Positions 1 to 12,909 are shown, counted from the stretch's first letter. The stretch: DNA of 64,000 bases from Juglans regia (GCF_001411555.2 NC_049901.1:33366838-33430837); one strand, 5' to 3'. The notes: generated from the sequence alone by a model not told the origin. Numbers and translations are program-made.

Positions 1-552
1 ATTAATTCAGCATTTTTGCAGACAACGTAACAGTAGTAATCTCATCAGAAGCTTAAAGAAGTTTGTGACTGGGAACAACAGCATAAACCACATGTTAGAA
101 TCTAAAACAAGACATTAAATAGCAATGACTAAATATGCATAGCAAGCATCCTAGACAGTAATTCCAATTTTTTGGTTCTAATACTATTGATACATACTCT
201 TTTACACTATGCCATTTGCTTCATGTAAAACCACTGAAGAACCCCCTTTTCTAATATATATTTCATGTAAGGACCTCTGACAATAGATTCAGAAACAGGT
301 TAGGGTTGGCCAACGCATTATTGGCTCGGACTCACAAGGGAGCAGACCGTGACAATATCTGCTAGTATGTCACTTGATATACGTTGTTAGCCTACTTCCT
401 TTTTTAACAAGTACAATATTGAAAAAAAAAGGAATTAAACAGCTGAAAATACAAAAACCAGGAAAATAAGATTTTAAAAAGAAACAAACAATAAACCATA
501 ATATATCTACTTTACCTCAGCATACTTACAAAGCGGAACATAAACAACTTAC
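1..552 (-). other. Part of LON2 intron 4
   Basis: The exon 4 donor lies at 552-548 on the minus strand. I found no reading that continues the LON2 sequence (expected after residue 167) between here and the left edge, so this stretch is taken as intron. It is AT-rich with no recognisable element. Confidence 0.7.
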
Positions 553-1665
553 CAGCTTTTGTCATTTCAAGAGGTGATATCCGTGCAGTATAATAAGTTC
601 CTCTGGTGCTAAGCTCTTGGACACTGAATCTGCACAAACCTTCAAGGACGACTATGTATGTGACTCTCCCACTTGGCTTCTCCACTCCTCTTGACAAATG
701 TAAAGCCCGAGCTGCAACTCCCCTGAGAAATAAGATATCAAATCATTCTGAGTTCACATTCTGGCTCGTTCAAACACCCAAAATTATCTAATTCGGGCAA
801 AACAATTTCCAGTACAGCACATTATAGATGCCGCTGTGAAGCAAACCTGTTATGCCAATGAATATTTTCCTGCTGATTTTTGGCATCAAGCCTGTGAGAA
901 TCAGATGCACCAACGTGAACTCTTGAGCTTCTCTCACCAGAATCACTTCCTATACCTATTTAAAAAAGGAACATAATTTTCTCTGCCATCAAGCAAGCAA
1001 TAAATACATAGGTGCCCAAGAGTCAATGGGTCAAAAGATCACCTTGAGATACCACAGGGCCTATTGCTGTTGTCGTCTCAGCAGTATCACGAACTGGAAG
1101 AATGCCAATTAATCCCTTCTCTTCCCGCTGCCACAGCTCTTGCTCCACCAATTTCACACTACATTTATTAAGACCATATTTTAATTCACATTACACTGAA
1201 CAGTAAGAATATATCTGTTCCTCCACTACGATCGCAGAGAGGATGTGAGAAATCTAAGAAAAATTTGTCAATTATAAAATTCTTCATTAAATTATAAATT
1301 TCTAGTAAAAGTATCACGTTTTCTTTTCTCCTCCAACAATTTCCTAGCAAGGAAACGCATAATTACCACCGAAAAACAAAAGGAAGGAAAACTATAAGCT
1401 CCGTTTGGTTTCCAAGGAAAACCAAACAAAAAAAGAACGAACCAAAAAACATTAAAAGAAATTGAATTCCAAGCCGACAAGTCGTGTTTGACTCAGCTTA
1501 CAGTAGCTGGAGGCTCCTCAAGTTCCCAATTAAAAAAGGAAAAGCTTGAACAATCAAGAATCCGATTTTCCAACAATTTTCTCAGCATCCAGACGGAAAA
1601 TAAAATCACAAACTCTCGATTTCAAGCACAAAAGGAATTCGGCGGAGAAATTCGAAAAAGGAAAT

Positions 1666-1711
<46 letters not shown>

Positions 1712-1818
1712 CTGCTGGGTGAAGTACATCGAATTCGAATGATGGCGCCAGGTAAGAGGACCTTGTTACGGAAGGGAAGGATGCCGAGACGACTCGGGAG
1801 CTCCACAGACTCAGCCAT
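553..1818 (-). CDS. LON2: LON2-type peroxisomal Lon protease, 5' four exons only
   Basis: ATP-dependent Lon protease of the peroxisomal matrix, which degrades and quality-controls matrix proteins. Four exons are visible: 1818-1712, 1158-1043, 955-847 and 722-553, with GT donors, AG acceptors and matching phases, giving 167 residues. The protein opens MAESVELPSRLGILPFRNKV, the start of the plant LON2 N-terminal substrate-binding domain, and continues with VEQELWQREEKGLIGILPV, DSGERS and HLSRGVEKPSGRVTYIVVLEG. The start is the only ATG that gives this conserved N-terminus. The AAA+ ATPase, the Ser/Lys protease domain and the C-terminal peroxisome signal lie beyond the left edge, so about four fifths of the protein is not in the window. 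Intron 1 begins directly with a CT microsatellite. Identification rests on similarity remembered from the family and is firm for LON2 over the mitochondrial LON1. Confidence 0.95.
1671..1709. repeat. (GA/CT)n microsatellite at the LON2 intron 1 donor
   Basis: About 19 GA units. On the LON2 strand it reads as CT repeats starting three bases after the GT of the first donor, so the 5' splice site sits inside a polymorphic-type repeat. Confidence 0.95.
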
Positions 1819-2040
1819 GTTCGCAACTCAGGACAGACTCGGACAATTATTTACTCCTAAATATTCAGAAGAGCGAGAAGAGGAGGAGGAAGTGGAAAAC
1901 CAGAGACTGGAAGGTGCGGCGGTGGTGGTGGTGGTGGTGGTTGGTCGGTTGGCAACTTGGCAACTTGGTACACAAGTTCAGACTGAAATCACAAAAGTTG
2001 CAAGTGCCGGTCTTAGATACCAACGTATAAATAAATAAAT
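1819..2040 (-). promoter_or_regulatory. LON2 5' leader and proximal promoter
   Basis: This region directly upstream of the LON2 ATG is richer in G and C than the AT-rich DNA beyond 2030. It carries a (GGT)n tract at about 1921-1940 and several GAGGA runs. No transcription start or TATA box can be fixed from sequence alone. Confidence 0.4.
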
Positions 2041-2284
2041 AAAATCTAAATGTAATTAAGAAAAATTTATTAAAAATTTATTTTTTTTACGTGTCATTAT
2101 TAATATATTAAAAATTATAAAATTTGATTAAAAGGAGATTAACAAAACGAATCTTATAAATAAATATATAAATAAAATTATAAGTATATATAGTACTACT
2201 CGTATATAAATAAATGGCTTAGAGCAACTATTATTCAATTTTTATATCCTTTTATTACAAAATAAAAATAAAAATAAAATATTA

Positions 2285-2470
2285 GTTTGTAATTTAAGAT
2301 TATATTTAGATGTTGAATTGAGTTGAGATGATAAAATATTGTTAGAATATTATTTTTTAATATTATTATTATTTTAAAATTTGAAAAAAAATTAAATTAT
2401 TTATTATATTTTATATTAAAATTTAAAAAAATTATAATTATAAATTGAAATGAATTGAAGTATAAAGGAA
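2285..2470 (+). repeat. Degenerate MITE, GATGAGATGAG family
   Basis: It shares the internal order of the copy at 4472-4669: TTGTTAGAATATT, a TTTTTTAATATTATT block, AAATTTGAAAAA, a TTATTTTATATT block and a GAATTGAAG end. Related copies occur at 36995-37145 and, inverted, at 43505-43735. The termini are too eroded to define target duplications. Confidence 0.6.
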
Positions 2471-3604
2471 GCTTAATGTCGAAATCAAATAAATTTCAGA
2501 TAAATTCAAAAAGATGCCAAACAGAATAGAGAGATGAAAATGACAGATAAACTACTAAGATTTTTTTATTATAAAAAAAAATGTGTGAACAGAATTAGAA
2601 TTCGGGTCTAGAAAGTATTCCAAACAAAAAAAAAATGAGCAATAATAGATATATAATTTTTTCACAATTATATTTTAAATGGGAAGTAATTTTGTAATAT
2701 GATGGCTTACCATTACCAGTTTGCAAGTAGATATTTTTAATTTTTTTAAAAAAAATATTTATCCGTTTTCTAAATGTATTTTTGTGATATTTTATTTTAT
2801 TTTTATCATTTTTCATATTTTATAAAGCTTTATTATAAGCAGTATGACCCAACATGATGAATGTTATGTGACTTCGTATTTACTCTATCTAATTTAGAAG
2901 AGATTTTATAAGAAAAATGATATTTATAGTTTTATAATGTGTAAGTCATATTAATATGTACTTCATCTAAAAAAATTAAGTAAATTTGAGATCTCTATAG
3001 AAAATGTTTTTTAATGACACTCTATTTTTTTCATATAGAATGTATAAGATTTATATGTTTTAAGACTGTATCTAATATTATTATTTTATAATGACGTGTA
3101 GTACATAAATACAAAATAATTCGCATAAAAAAATAACTTGTTTTTCAAATTAAAAAAATATATATATACACCCTAATCGTCATTCAATTTTCATCATGTG
3201 ATATTATTTATAATTTTTAGACTTAAAAAATGAGAAATGATATAAAAAAGTATTATATTTATAAAATAAAATAATAGTATAATAAATAACATTATTTAAT
3301 AAAGGGTAAGAAAAATAGTGAAATAATTGAAAATGATTAAATGATTAGTATCCATAGTGAAGTAATGTGATATGATTTTATATAAAAATTAAAAATTAAA
3401 TAAAATATTATTTTTTAATATTATTATTATTTTATACGGTAGTTAGATGGTTTGCCTTCGAAAAAAACAAAAATTGGATTTGGTTCGGACCCTCCGATGA
3501 GGATGTGGGTGATACGCGTCGACATACAGTAACGCTACTTTATCAAACGGCAGACATCAGAGGGGGCGTGAAATTGTCGGGCACGGGTCCCACTAAAATT
3601 AACG

Positions 3605-3620
3605 CCACGTGGTAGATAAG
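3605..3620 (+). promoter_or_regulatory. G-box next to an I-box-like GATAAG
   Basis: CCACGTGG (3605-3612) is followed two bases later by GATAAG (3615-3620), the two-motif arrangement seen in light-responsive plant promoters. It sits in a less AT-rich island, but no gene start follows on either strand, so it may be a promoter relic or chance. Confidence 0.25.
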
Positions 3621-4471
3621 AATTAGAAAATGAGAAGGAAGGTTCCGAATGGGGATTTGGATCGGTTTTGTAATGGAATGTGATTGTGAAGTGTATTTTG
3701 GGTAAGAAACATAAATGGAAAATGCCACTTCGATAATATTGATTAATTATGACTTTTATTATTTTATTTAATGATTAATAAAGTAATTATTAATACATTT
3801 TTATTTTTTAAAAATATTTAAAAAATAGTTAAAAATAAAAAAATATATATTTACACTTATCAGTATAATGCAGAAGCACCATTCTCAATCTCCTAATATT
3901 GTCTACTATAAATAAGATGGTGGGCGGGATATTTAATGATGTGTTTGCACGATATAATTTAATTTTAAATATAACTTTTAAATTTTACTATATAAATTAT
4001 ATGAATTGTAAGTTTTATATATCGATTTGAGAATAAAATAATTTTTTAAATAATAATATTTATTGATGAAAATAAAATAATATTAAAAAAATAAAAAAAC
4101 AAGAGAAGATATTTTTATTTTTAACATATCCGAAACGTTTTCCATACATCTCTAATTATTGATTCCCTCACTTCCCCACTCGCCAAGTTGTTAGCTAAAG
4201 TGCGTTTTATTTTTACAAATAAAATATCTTCTTGTCTGTCGAGAAATAAGATAAAAAAAATTTAACAATATATAATTATCTTTAAAAAAATATATAAGAC
4301 TTAGTTTTTTAAGTTTTAAAAAAATACTTTTTTATTGTATATCTTGTTTTTTTTTTAAGGATATGCACGAAACTTGTAGTCTTATAATTTTTTTTTTTTT
4401 TTTGAGCTGTAGTTTTATAATCTTACTTGCATATAGAATTATTCTCGGAGGCATTGTGGACCAGTTTTTTA

Positions 4472-4669
4472 GGCCTCGTTTGTTTTCAGAGATGAGATGA
4501 GATTAAAGTTAAAAAGTTGAATAAAATATTGTTAGAGTATATTTTTTAATATTATTTTTGTTTTGAGATTTGAAAAAGTTAAATTGTTTATTTTATTTTG
4601 TATTGGAAGTTGGAAAAGTTGTAATGATTAGATGAGATGAGATGAGATGTTTTTCCAAAACAAACGATG
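4472..4669 (+). repeat. MITE with GGCCTCGTTTG terminus
   Basis: A 198-bp element that starts GGCCTCGTTTGTTTT after TTA and ends CCAAAACAAACGATG. GATGAGATGAG repeats lie just inside both ends in inverted relation. It is a good reference for the degenerate copies elsewhere in the window. Superfamily uncertain; the TTA on the left would fit PIF/Harbinger. Confidence 0.6.
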
Positions 4670-5328
4670 TTTTTTTTTATTTTTTTTTTCATTTTTTATT
4701 AAAGATAAATTATATTTGCAGTCATTAAATGTATAGGCACCGCATAATATTTTTAAAAAAATTGAATAAATACGGAACCCACATGAAAAAAACTAATTTT
4801 GTAATAATGAACCTACTCATTTTCAAAATAATTACGCAATACTTACATACTATATAATTATATATAACATTATTTTTTATTGAATAGGTTATCTTGTTTT
4901 GAGAATTCTAACCTAATATTTTAACATTTTTTAAGGAGAAGAAAAAAAGGACCGAGAATTTTTTTGGATAACTTGAGAGTGATTAATGAAATTGATAACT
5001 GAGGCAGTGATTGGAGGTTTTTTTTTTTTTTTTTAATTCTAGTGGATTATTTGAAAATTTCTCAAAAAGGTTAGATATATTTTCAATTAGTTGACCAAAC
5101 AATAAAAAAACGAATGAGTGGATCTAAAATCTTTGTACTTGGCCACGTTTGTTGGGAAGGGTCAGAAAATCAACTTGGTTTCATTAAAAAAAAACATATA
5201 TATATATTATTATATTATATTATATCGTCGATTTCCGCGTTGGCTGGTGGGATAGAAGCCGTACTATTGGTCATAGAGGGCCCTCCGACCATTACAGAGT
5301 TGACATTGTTCACGTGCGTTTTATCAAT

Positions 5329-5561
5329 GGACGGTGCTACTCCCTCCACCGAAACCACCACCGAATAAGCATTTTTTTTTTTTTGTCTTTCTTTTTTTCA
5401 AACATTTTTTTAAATTTATTAAATATTTATTTTTAAAAAATAAAAAATATATATTCATTTTAAAATAATTACTTAACAATTAAGTAAAAAAATAAAAATA
5501 AAAAAATGCATTTGGTGGCCACCATCGATGACCACCACCTTCTCTTGGAGAAGCAATTTCC
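5329..5561 (+). mobile_element. Short AT-rich MITE with 9-bp target duplication
   Basis: TTTATCAAT occurs at 5320-5328 and again at 5562-5570. The empty site is visible in units B and C, which read straight through TTTATCAATATGGACTG. The 233-bp insert begins GGACGGTGCTACTCCC. A 9-bp duplication fits a Mutator-like MITE. Confidence 0.65.
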
Positions 5562-5572
5562 TTTATCAATAT

Positions 5573-6278
5573 TAAGGGTGTAATCGGTCCGGTCCGGTTC
5601 GGTTTTGGATAAAATCTAGGACCGAATCGGTATTTATCGATTTTTCATTTTTCAAAACCGATTACGCTCCAGTTACCCTTCTAAACTAGTATATCCGATT
5701 TTATCGATTTCTAGTCCGATCTGATCCGATTTTTCGACTTTTCTAAAATGTAAAAAATATATAATAAAATTTTACTTCTTATGAGAAAATATTATTAATA
5801 ATTTAATATATATATTATGTTTAAAGCATATGATCAATTAAATTTTCATTTTTAAGATTAAACTTTTATTTTATAAATTATAATAACATTATCTTATATA
5901 TAATTATATTAATAACATATGATCAAACAAATTACAAATATTCATATTTAAGATTGACATTTTACATTATAATTTATAAATTATAATATGAAATTATTTC
6001 ATATATGATATATAATGATATATTATATATAAAAATTTAATATATTATTATATATTATATATAAAACATATAAATATTTTGTATAATATATAAAATTAAT
6101 TTGTATATATATATTTTTTTTTCCAACTGGTCCAGTTCCGAAAACTACGGAACCGAAACCAGACCGGTTCCGGCCGGTTTTTATAATATAGAAACCGGTT
6201 CCAGATTAGACCGGTTCAAAACCGGACCAACCGGTCCGGTCCAGTTTTTTGATTTTCTGATATAAATTTACACCTCTA
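5573..6278 (+). mobile_element. Non-autonomous hAT-like element, GGTCCGG-rich ends
   Basis: A 706-bp element flanked by exact 8-bp repeats ATCAATAT (5565-5572 and 6279-6286), the duplication length of hAT transposons. Ends are TAAGGGTGTAA and the inverse of TAGAGGTGTAA. Both subterminal regions are rich in GGTCCGG and ACCGGTT palindromes, while the core is almost pure AT. Units B and C show the empty site. No transposase frame is present. Confidence 0.85.
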
Positions 6279-8224
6279 ATCAATATGGACTGTTTTTTTA
6301 TTTTTATATATAATTAAAACATAGATCAATAGTGGAAAGTGGAAACGTAATTTGATATAGTAGATTGTAAAATTATTTTATTACAAAATATATCTAACGT
6401 ATAACATAAAAGCATCTTATATTAAAGGTTTATTTTTATAGAATATTTTTATATCTATAACACTTCGATAGATATATGGAAATTAATGTTAACAATTTCA
6501 TCAACCTAGAACCACTATTGGCTATTATATTACATCTCAAATCTTCAAACCCATTACCTATTTAATTTATTTTTTAAAAAAGCCAAGGTTTTGCACAATG
6601 ATTATAGGGTAGTGACATAGTTTGATATAACACGTTAAATTGTAAAGTTACGTTTACTGTAAAGTAAATCTAACGTATCATATAAAGTCATGTCAGTTTG
6701 TAAATTTATTTTTATATAATTTTTTTGTGACTATATCAATTCTTTTGTGTGATTAAAGACGACAAAATTAATAATAAAAAATAGCATTTTTTTTCATTAT
6801 TCAAATAAAAGAGATTTGAAGAAATCTAATGCTCAAAACACTACAAATTTCATATTTGGCCACCACTCACAATGATTCAAATAGGGACAATGAAAGCATC
6901 CAATATGTATAATATAAAAACATCAATGAATGATAAACCCATCTTATCAACTAAAAGACTCGGCTTTCTTTTGAATCTTTGTGGATTCTTATCATCTCAA
7001 AAAGTATGCTTTCTTTTGGGTCTTTGTGGATTGATCCTTTAAATATATATTTAGAGATGTGTTTTAAACTATTAATAACGTAGTCACTAAGAAAACCAAA
7101 CACATTCAAGTCAACTATTCTATGTATCTCTTCATGGGTTTTATTAGGAGTATTGTCCAAGGATAATTATAGGTTTACTATTTTCTACCATCTGTTTACT
7201 ATTATTTATTTTAATAGTTAAAGAAGTGACTATTAGTAAAGTTGAATATTTTTTTAATTTGTTCTTAATGAATAAAGATATTAAAAAAATACTTAAAAGA
7301 AAATAATAAAAAAATAAAAATTTTAAATACATTATAAAATAATAAATGAATAGTAGGAGATAATAAACCTATCATTATCTATTGTCCAATGTATGTGATC
7401 AATTGTCATTTTTTATTTGGTATACTCTATCTCTTTCTACGGTGCTTATAATCGTAAAGGAAAATTTATAAATTAATATAATTTGATGTGGTATATAAAA
7501 TTTTCTTAATATAAAATTCTTTTAAAAATTAATTTATAAAATTAAAATTATAAAATAAAATAATTTAATATTATACATTAAATAGTTTTAATAATAAAAA
7601 TAAGTTTATATGATTTAAAACATCTATATTCTAAAATAATGTGTCGAGAAAAGGAAGGCCACGAAAAAATATTTTGATTGGAGTTTTCACAACTAGTCCT
7701 AGAAATAATGCAATGCAAGTAATAAAATAGTGTTTCATGTGCTGAATATGGGCTGCTACCTATTGACCCGGGTGACATAAATGCCATTAAATATGCATCA
7801 TTGCTCCGATTATTCTTATGAGAGACGCTCCCAGTCGTTCCTTTTTCACCCGTGAATAAGACACTATCACGTATGGGTTGCATCAAAGTAGACAACAAAC
7901 CACATGCAAATGATTACATTATTTTGTTTTTTATTTCCCACTTTCTTCCCTTCCCTCTTTTCCTTTTTCTCTCTTTTCACCAGTCGTCCTGCTCAAATTT
8001 CTACTGAATAACGCAAATAAAGAAGCATAAAAAGCATATAATACATTTAAAACAAATTTATAGAACGTGATATTCAAAATAAAATTTATATTTTTCATCA
8101 TATTCAGGATGTTATATTGGTTCTTATGGATAACTGTAACAATAAGATTTCATTCAAAAATACATTTTTTGAATTGTTTCATGAATTTTGAAACCATAAT
8201 AGAGTTATGCACCACGATTTTTTA

Positions 8225-8564
8225 GGCTGTGTTTGGATGTTAAGTTAAGCTCAGTTGAATTGCGTTATTTATAAATAGTAATGAGTTGAGTAATAGAGAG
8301 AGTTATGTGTGGCCAATCTAAACTGAGTTTAAAGTGTGTAAAATGTTAAGATGAATTTAGTATTTTTATGATAAATTAAAAAATGTTGTAAGTCTAACGT
8401 ATAAATATGTTTTAAGTTGAAAAATATTGTGAGTTTCACATGTATGAAGGTTTTAAGTTGGGATGAGTTTAGTAATCTAAGAGTTAGATGTTTGGATGTT
8501 AGTTCGGTTTAAAGTTAAACTAAACTCTGCTGAACTCAATTAAGTTTGGAAACCAAACGCAGTC
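8225..8564 (+). mobile_element. PIF/Harbinger-type MITE in unit A
   Basis: TTA direct repeats (8222-8224, 8565-8567) flank a 340-bp element with imperfect terminal inverted repeats GGCTGTGTTTGG and GACTGCGTTTGG. The same element sits at the same place in units B and C, so it was inserted before the duplications. Confidence 0.85.
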
Positions 8565-8703
8565 TTAGTCTCCAAAATCCTTTAAGAGAGGTATGCACCA
8601 TGATTTTTTAGCCCGAAGATGAAAACAACTCTTAAAACTATGGAAGAAACGTCGCATCGCACATATAAAAACTGCACACTAGATCAACAGTCCTAAATAC
8701 TTA

Positions 8704-8916
8704 AAGAGTGGTGCTATCGCTAGTTGCAAAAATAATTTTTTTTTTCATTTTTCTATTTATATTTTTTAATGTATTTAAATATTTTTAAAAAAATAAAAAA
8801 AATACATCAATACATTTAAAATCACTTTCTTCATCATTTAGTAAAAAATAAATAAATAAAAATCACTGAGCGGTCAAACCAAGCAATATGTTTGGGGCGG
8901 CATAGTAGACTTTCTC
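8704..8916 (+). mobile_element. MITE with 9-bp target duplication in unit A
   Basis: Orthologous to 12707-12909 in unit B. In A the flanks are AAATACTTA (8695-8703) and AAATTCTTA (8917-8925). Unit C has the unoccupied site. Confidence 0.75.
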
Positions 8917-11662
8917 AAATTCTTAATATGCAGAAAAAACAAAAAACTTCAATTAATGGCTAAAATCCATTGGGTTCTAGATTGGAGATGGGTTCCCAAC
9001 AAGACAAAGAGGATAAAGAAGAGAGGAGAGAAGAGAAAAGGGGAAAAGGAAGAGAGGAGACTGGGCAAATAAGAAAAAAGAAAAGATGGGAGAAAGAATA
9101 CAACTGATTTAATAAAATAGAGCACACTATAAGATACATAAATCTTATATATGTTAAAATTTTATTGGCCGGTGTAAATTAGAGAAGGTCACCCGACCGT
9201 TCAAAAATTTTCTCTATTTTTGTTATTAGTGGTGATTTATTTTTTTTTATTTTTTCCCATTATTTTATATATTGTTAATGGCGATTTATTTTGTATTTTT
9301 TTCCATTATTTTATTGGAGAAATGGATAGAGAACATTACAAGATAACCAATTTTGCTAATCTATTGCAATTTTGTCGCTATCCTGAAGACATCTCCTAAT
9401 TTTTTTAATTAATTAATTCCGAAAGCCATAGATCAAAGTAGGAGTCCTAACTTATTAGTCAACTCTTAAAATTATTAATGATCAGTTGGCATAATTGTAC
9501 GTATAGAAAAATATAAGGATACTTGAAAAATAAGACGAGAAAAAAAATTTATAAATAATAGTTAAATTATTTGTAAATGATAGTAAAATAATTTAAGTTA
9601 TGATATTTTATTTAGTTTTGAAAAATGAGATAGAAATAGTTGAATCAAAATATTATAAAATTAAAATATTATTACCCAACGAATCAACTCATTTGATTTA
9701 AAAAAACAAAAAATAAAATCAGTCGGTACTTATAACATTATTAAATTCTATCCATTAGTTATTATTTATTCTCATATCTTATATTTATAATTTTTTTTAT
9801 AAAATATAAAATGTGAGATAAAAAATAATGACTGACAGGATAGAAGCCGTGCTATTGGTCATAGAGGTGCCTCCGACCATTACTAAGTCATGACATTGTT
9901 CATGTGCGTTTTATCAATATGGACTGTTTTTTATTTTTATATATAATTAAAACATAGATCAATGGTGGAAAGTGGAAACTACGTTTTTTAAGGAAAAAAA
10001 ATATTTTTATTTAATATGAAAAATACTTTAGTTATAAAAAAAATTATATAAAAACAAACTCACAAACTGATGTGATTTGATATAATAGATTGTAAAACTA
10101 TTTTTATTATAAAATATATCTAACGTATAACATAAAATCATCTTATATTGAAGATTTATTTTTATAGAACATTTTTATATCTGAAACACTTCTCTACAAT
10201 AGATATATGGAAATTAATGTTAACAATTTCATCAACCTAAAACCACTATTGGCTATTATTACATCTCAAATCTTCAAACCCATTACCTATTTAATTTATT
10301 TTTAAAAAAAACCAAGGTTTTGCATAATGATTATAGGGTAGTGACATAGTTTGATATAACACGTTAAATTGTAAAGTTACGTTTATTGTAAAGTAGATTT
10401 AACGCATCATATAAAGTCATGTCAGTTTGTAAATTTATTTTTATATAATTTTTTTGTGACTATATCAATTCTCTTGTGTGATTAAAGATGACAAAATTAA
10501 TAATAAAAAATAGCATTTTTTTCATTATCAAATAAAAGAGATTTGAAGAAACCTAATGCTCAAAACACTACAAATTTCATATTTGGCCACCACTCACGAT
10601 GATTCAAATAGAGACAATGAAAGCATCTAATATGTATAATATAAAAACATCAATGAATGATAAACCCATCTTATCAACTCAAAGACTCGGCTTTCTTTTG
10701 AATCTTTGTGGATTCTTATCATCTCAAAAAGTATGCTTTCTTTTGGGTCTTTGTGGATTGATCCTTTAAATATATATTTAGAGATGTGTTTTAAACTATT
10801 AATAACGTAGTCACTAAGAAAACCAAACACAAGTCAACTATTCTGTCTTTATCTCTTCATGGGTTTTATTAGGAGTATTGTCTAAGGATAATGATAGGTT
10901 TATTATCTTCTACCACACGTTTATTATTATTATTTTTATTTAATGGTTAAGGAAGTGACTATCAATAAAATTGTATATTTTTTTAATTTGTTCTTAATGA
11001 ATAAGGATGTTAAAAAATATAATTAAAAAAATAATAAAAAAATAAAAATTTTAAATACATTATAGAATAGTAAATGAATAGTAAGAGGTAATAAACCTAT
11101 AATTATCTATTGTCCAATGTATATGATCAATTGACATTTTTTATTTGGTATACTCTATCTCTTTCTCTCTCCGGTGCTTGTAATCGTAAAGGAAAATTTA
11201 TAAAATATTATAATTTGACGTGGTATATAAAATTTTCTTAATACAAAATTATTTTAAAAGTTAATTTATAAAATTAAAATTATAAAATAATATAATTTAA
11301 TATTATACATTAAATATTTTTAATAATAAAAATAAGTTTATATGATTTAAAACATCTATATTCTAAAATAATGTGTCGAGAAAAGGAAGGCCACGACAAA
11401 ATATTTTGATTGGAGTTTTCACAACCAGTCCTATAAATAATGCAATGCCAGTAATAAAATAGTGTTTCATGTGCATTGTGCTGAACCTATTGACCCGGGT
11501 GACATAAATGCCACTAAATGCATGCACCTTTGCTCCGATTATTTTTATGAGAGTCGCTCCCAGTCGGTCGGGTGGCAAAAATCCCTTTTCACCCGTGAAT
11601 AAGACACTATCACGTATGGGTTGCATCAAAGTAGATAATAAACCACGTGCAAATGATTACAT

Positions 11663-11915
11663 TAGAGTGATGCTACGCCTACCGCTCCCAGCTCCCGCTG
11701 GGAGCTACCGTTAGGCTATTTTTTTTTTTTTTTAACTTTTTTTATATGTATTTTTTAACATTTTTAAATATTTTTTTAAAAAAATAAAAAAATCACAATA
11801 TTATTAAAAAATACTTCCTTAATCACTAAGTAAAAAAAAAATTAAAAAAAAAAAATTAAAAAATCACAACAGTAGAATAGAGCGGTAGAAATAAACGGTA
11901 AGAATAGTATTTTCC
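11663..11915 (+). mobile_element. MITE private to unit B
   Basis: ATTACAT occurs at 11656-11662 and 11916-11922; unit A reads GATTACATTATTTTG uninterrupted. The insert is about 253 bp. It begins AGAGTGATGCTACG, contains an inverted CAGCTCCCGCTGGGAGCT motif and ends in AGTATTTTCC. Because only B carries it, it postdates the A/B duplication. Confidence 0.7.
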
Positions 11916-12227
11916 ATTACATCATTTTGTTTTTGATTTTCCTCTTTCTTATCTCCCCTCTTTTCCTTTTTCTCTCTTTTCACCCGTCGTCCTGCTCAAA
12001 TTTCTACTAAATAACTCAAATAAAGAAGCATAAAAAGCATATAATACATTTAAAACAAATTTATAGAACGTGATATTCAAAATAAAATTTATATTTTTCA
12101 TCATATTCAGAATGTTATATTGGTTCTTATGGATAACTGTAACAATAAGATTTCATTTAAAAATACATTTTTTGAGTTGTTTCATGGATTTTGAAACTAT
12201 AATAGAGTTATGCACCACTATTTTTTA

Positions 12228-12567
12228 GGTTGGATTTGGATGTTGAGCTGAGCTCAATTGAATTGCGTTATTTATGAATAGTAATGAGTTGAGTAATGAA
12301 GAGAGTTATGTGAAGTCAATCTAAACTGAATTTAAAGTGTGTAGAATGTTAAGATAAATTTAGTAATTTTATGAGAAATTAAAAAATATTGTAGGTCTCA
12401 CGTATAAATATATTTTAAGTTAAAAAATATTATGGGTTTCACATGTAAAAAAATTTTAAGTTTAGATGAGTTTAATAATCTGAGAGTTTGATGTTTAGAT
12501 GTTGGCTCGGTTTAAAGTTAGACTAAAATCTGCTGAACTCAACTGAGTTTGAAAACCAAACGCAGTC
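12228..12567 (+). mobile_element. PIF/Harbinger-type MITE in unit B
   Basis: Orthologue of the element at 8225-8564, with TTA on both sides (12225-12227, 12568-12570). Confidence 0.82.
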
Positions 12568-12706
12568 TTAGTCTCCAAAATCCTTTAAGAGAGGTATGCA
12601 CCATGATTTTTTAGCCTGAAGACGAAAACAACTCTTAAAACTATGGAAGAAACGTCGCATCGTACATGTAAAAACTGCACACCAGATCAACAGCCCTAAA
12701 TACTTA

Positions 12707-12909
12707 AAAGTGGTGCTACCGCTAGTTGCAAAAATAACTTTTTTTTTTCATTTTTCTATTTACATTTTTTAATGTATTTAAATATTAAAAAAAAATACAT
12801 CAATACATTTAAAATTACTTTCTTCATTATTTAGTAAAAAATAAATAAATAAAAATCACTGAGTGGTCAAACCGAGAAATATGTTTGGGACGGCATAGTA
12901 GACTTTCTC
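12707..12909 (+). mobile_element. MITE with exact 9-bp duplication in unit B
   Basis: AAATACTTA at 12698-12706 and 12910-12918 flanks a 203-bp AT-rich element starting AAAAGTGGTGCTACCGC. Unit C carries the unfilled site (CCTAAATGCTTAATATGC), which proves this is an insertion. Confidence 0.82.

Larger units (their letters stand above)
2041..5249. other. AT-rich spacer without a supported gene
   Basis: No open frame with protein-like composition was found. It holds MITE copies at 2285-2470 and 4472-4669 and a less AT-rich island at about 3450-3720 with a G-box. The rest is long A and T runs and degenerate palindromes. Confidence 0.6.
5250..9837 (+). repeat. Tandem unit A of a 4-kb direct triplication
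   Basis: It starts at GGATAGAAGCCGTACTATTGG and is followed without spacing by unit B, which opens with the same sequence at 9838. Checkpoints shared with B include CACTACAAATTTCATATTTG (about 6840 and 10565), CCCGGGTGACATAAATGCC (about 7765 and 11495) and GGAGAAATGGATAGAGAAC (about 9315 and 13322). A and B are closely similar over most of their length. A is longer because it carries two elements at its left end (5329-5561 and 5573-6278), and it lacks about 110 bp that B has near 9980-10090. No gene was found in it. Confidence 0.9.

Noticed and set aside
1488..2038. Plus-strand frames over the GA repeat
   Set aside because: Antisense to LON2 exon 1 and driven by the GA and GGT microsatellites.
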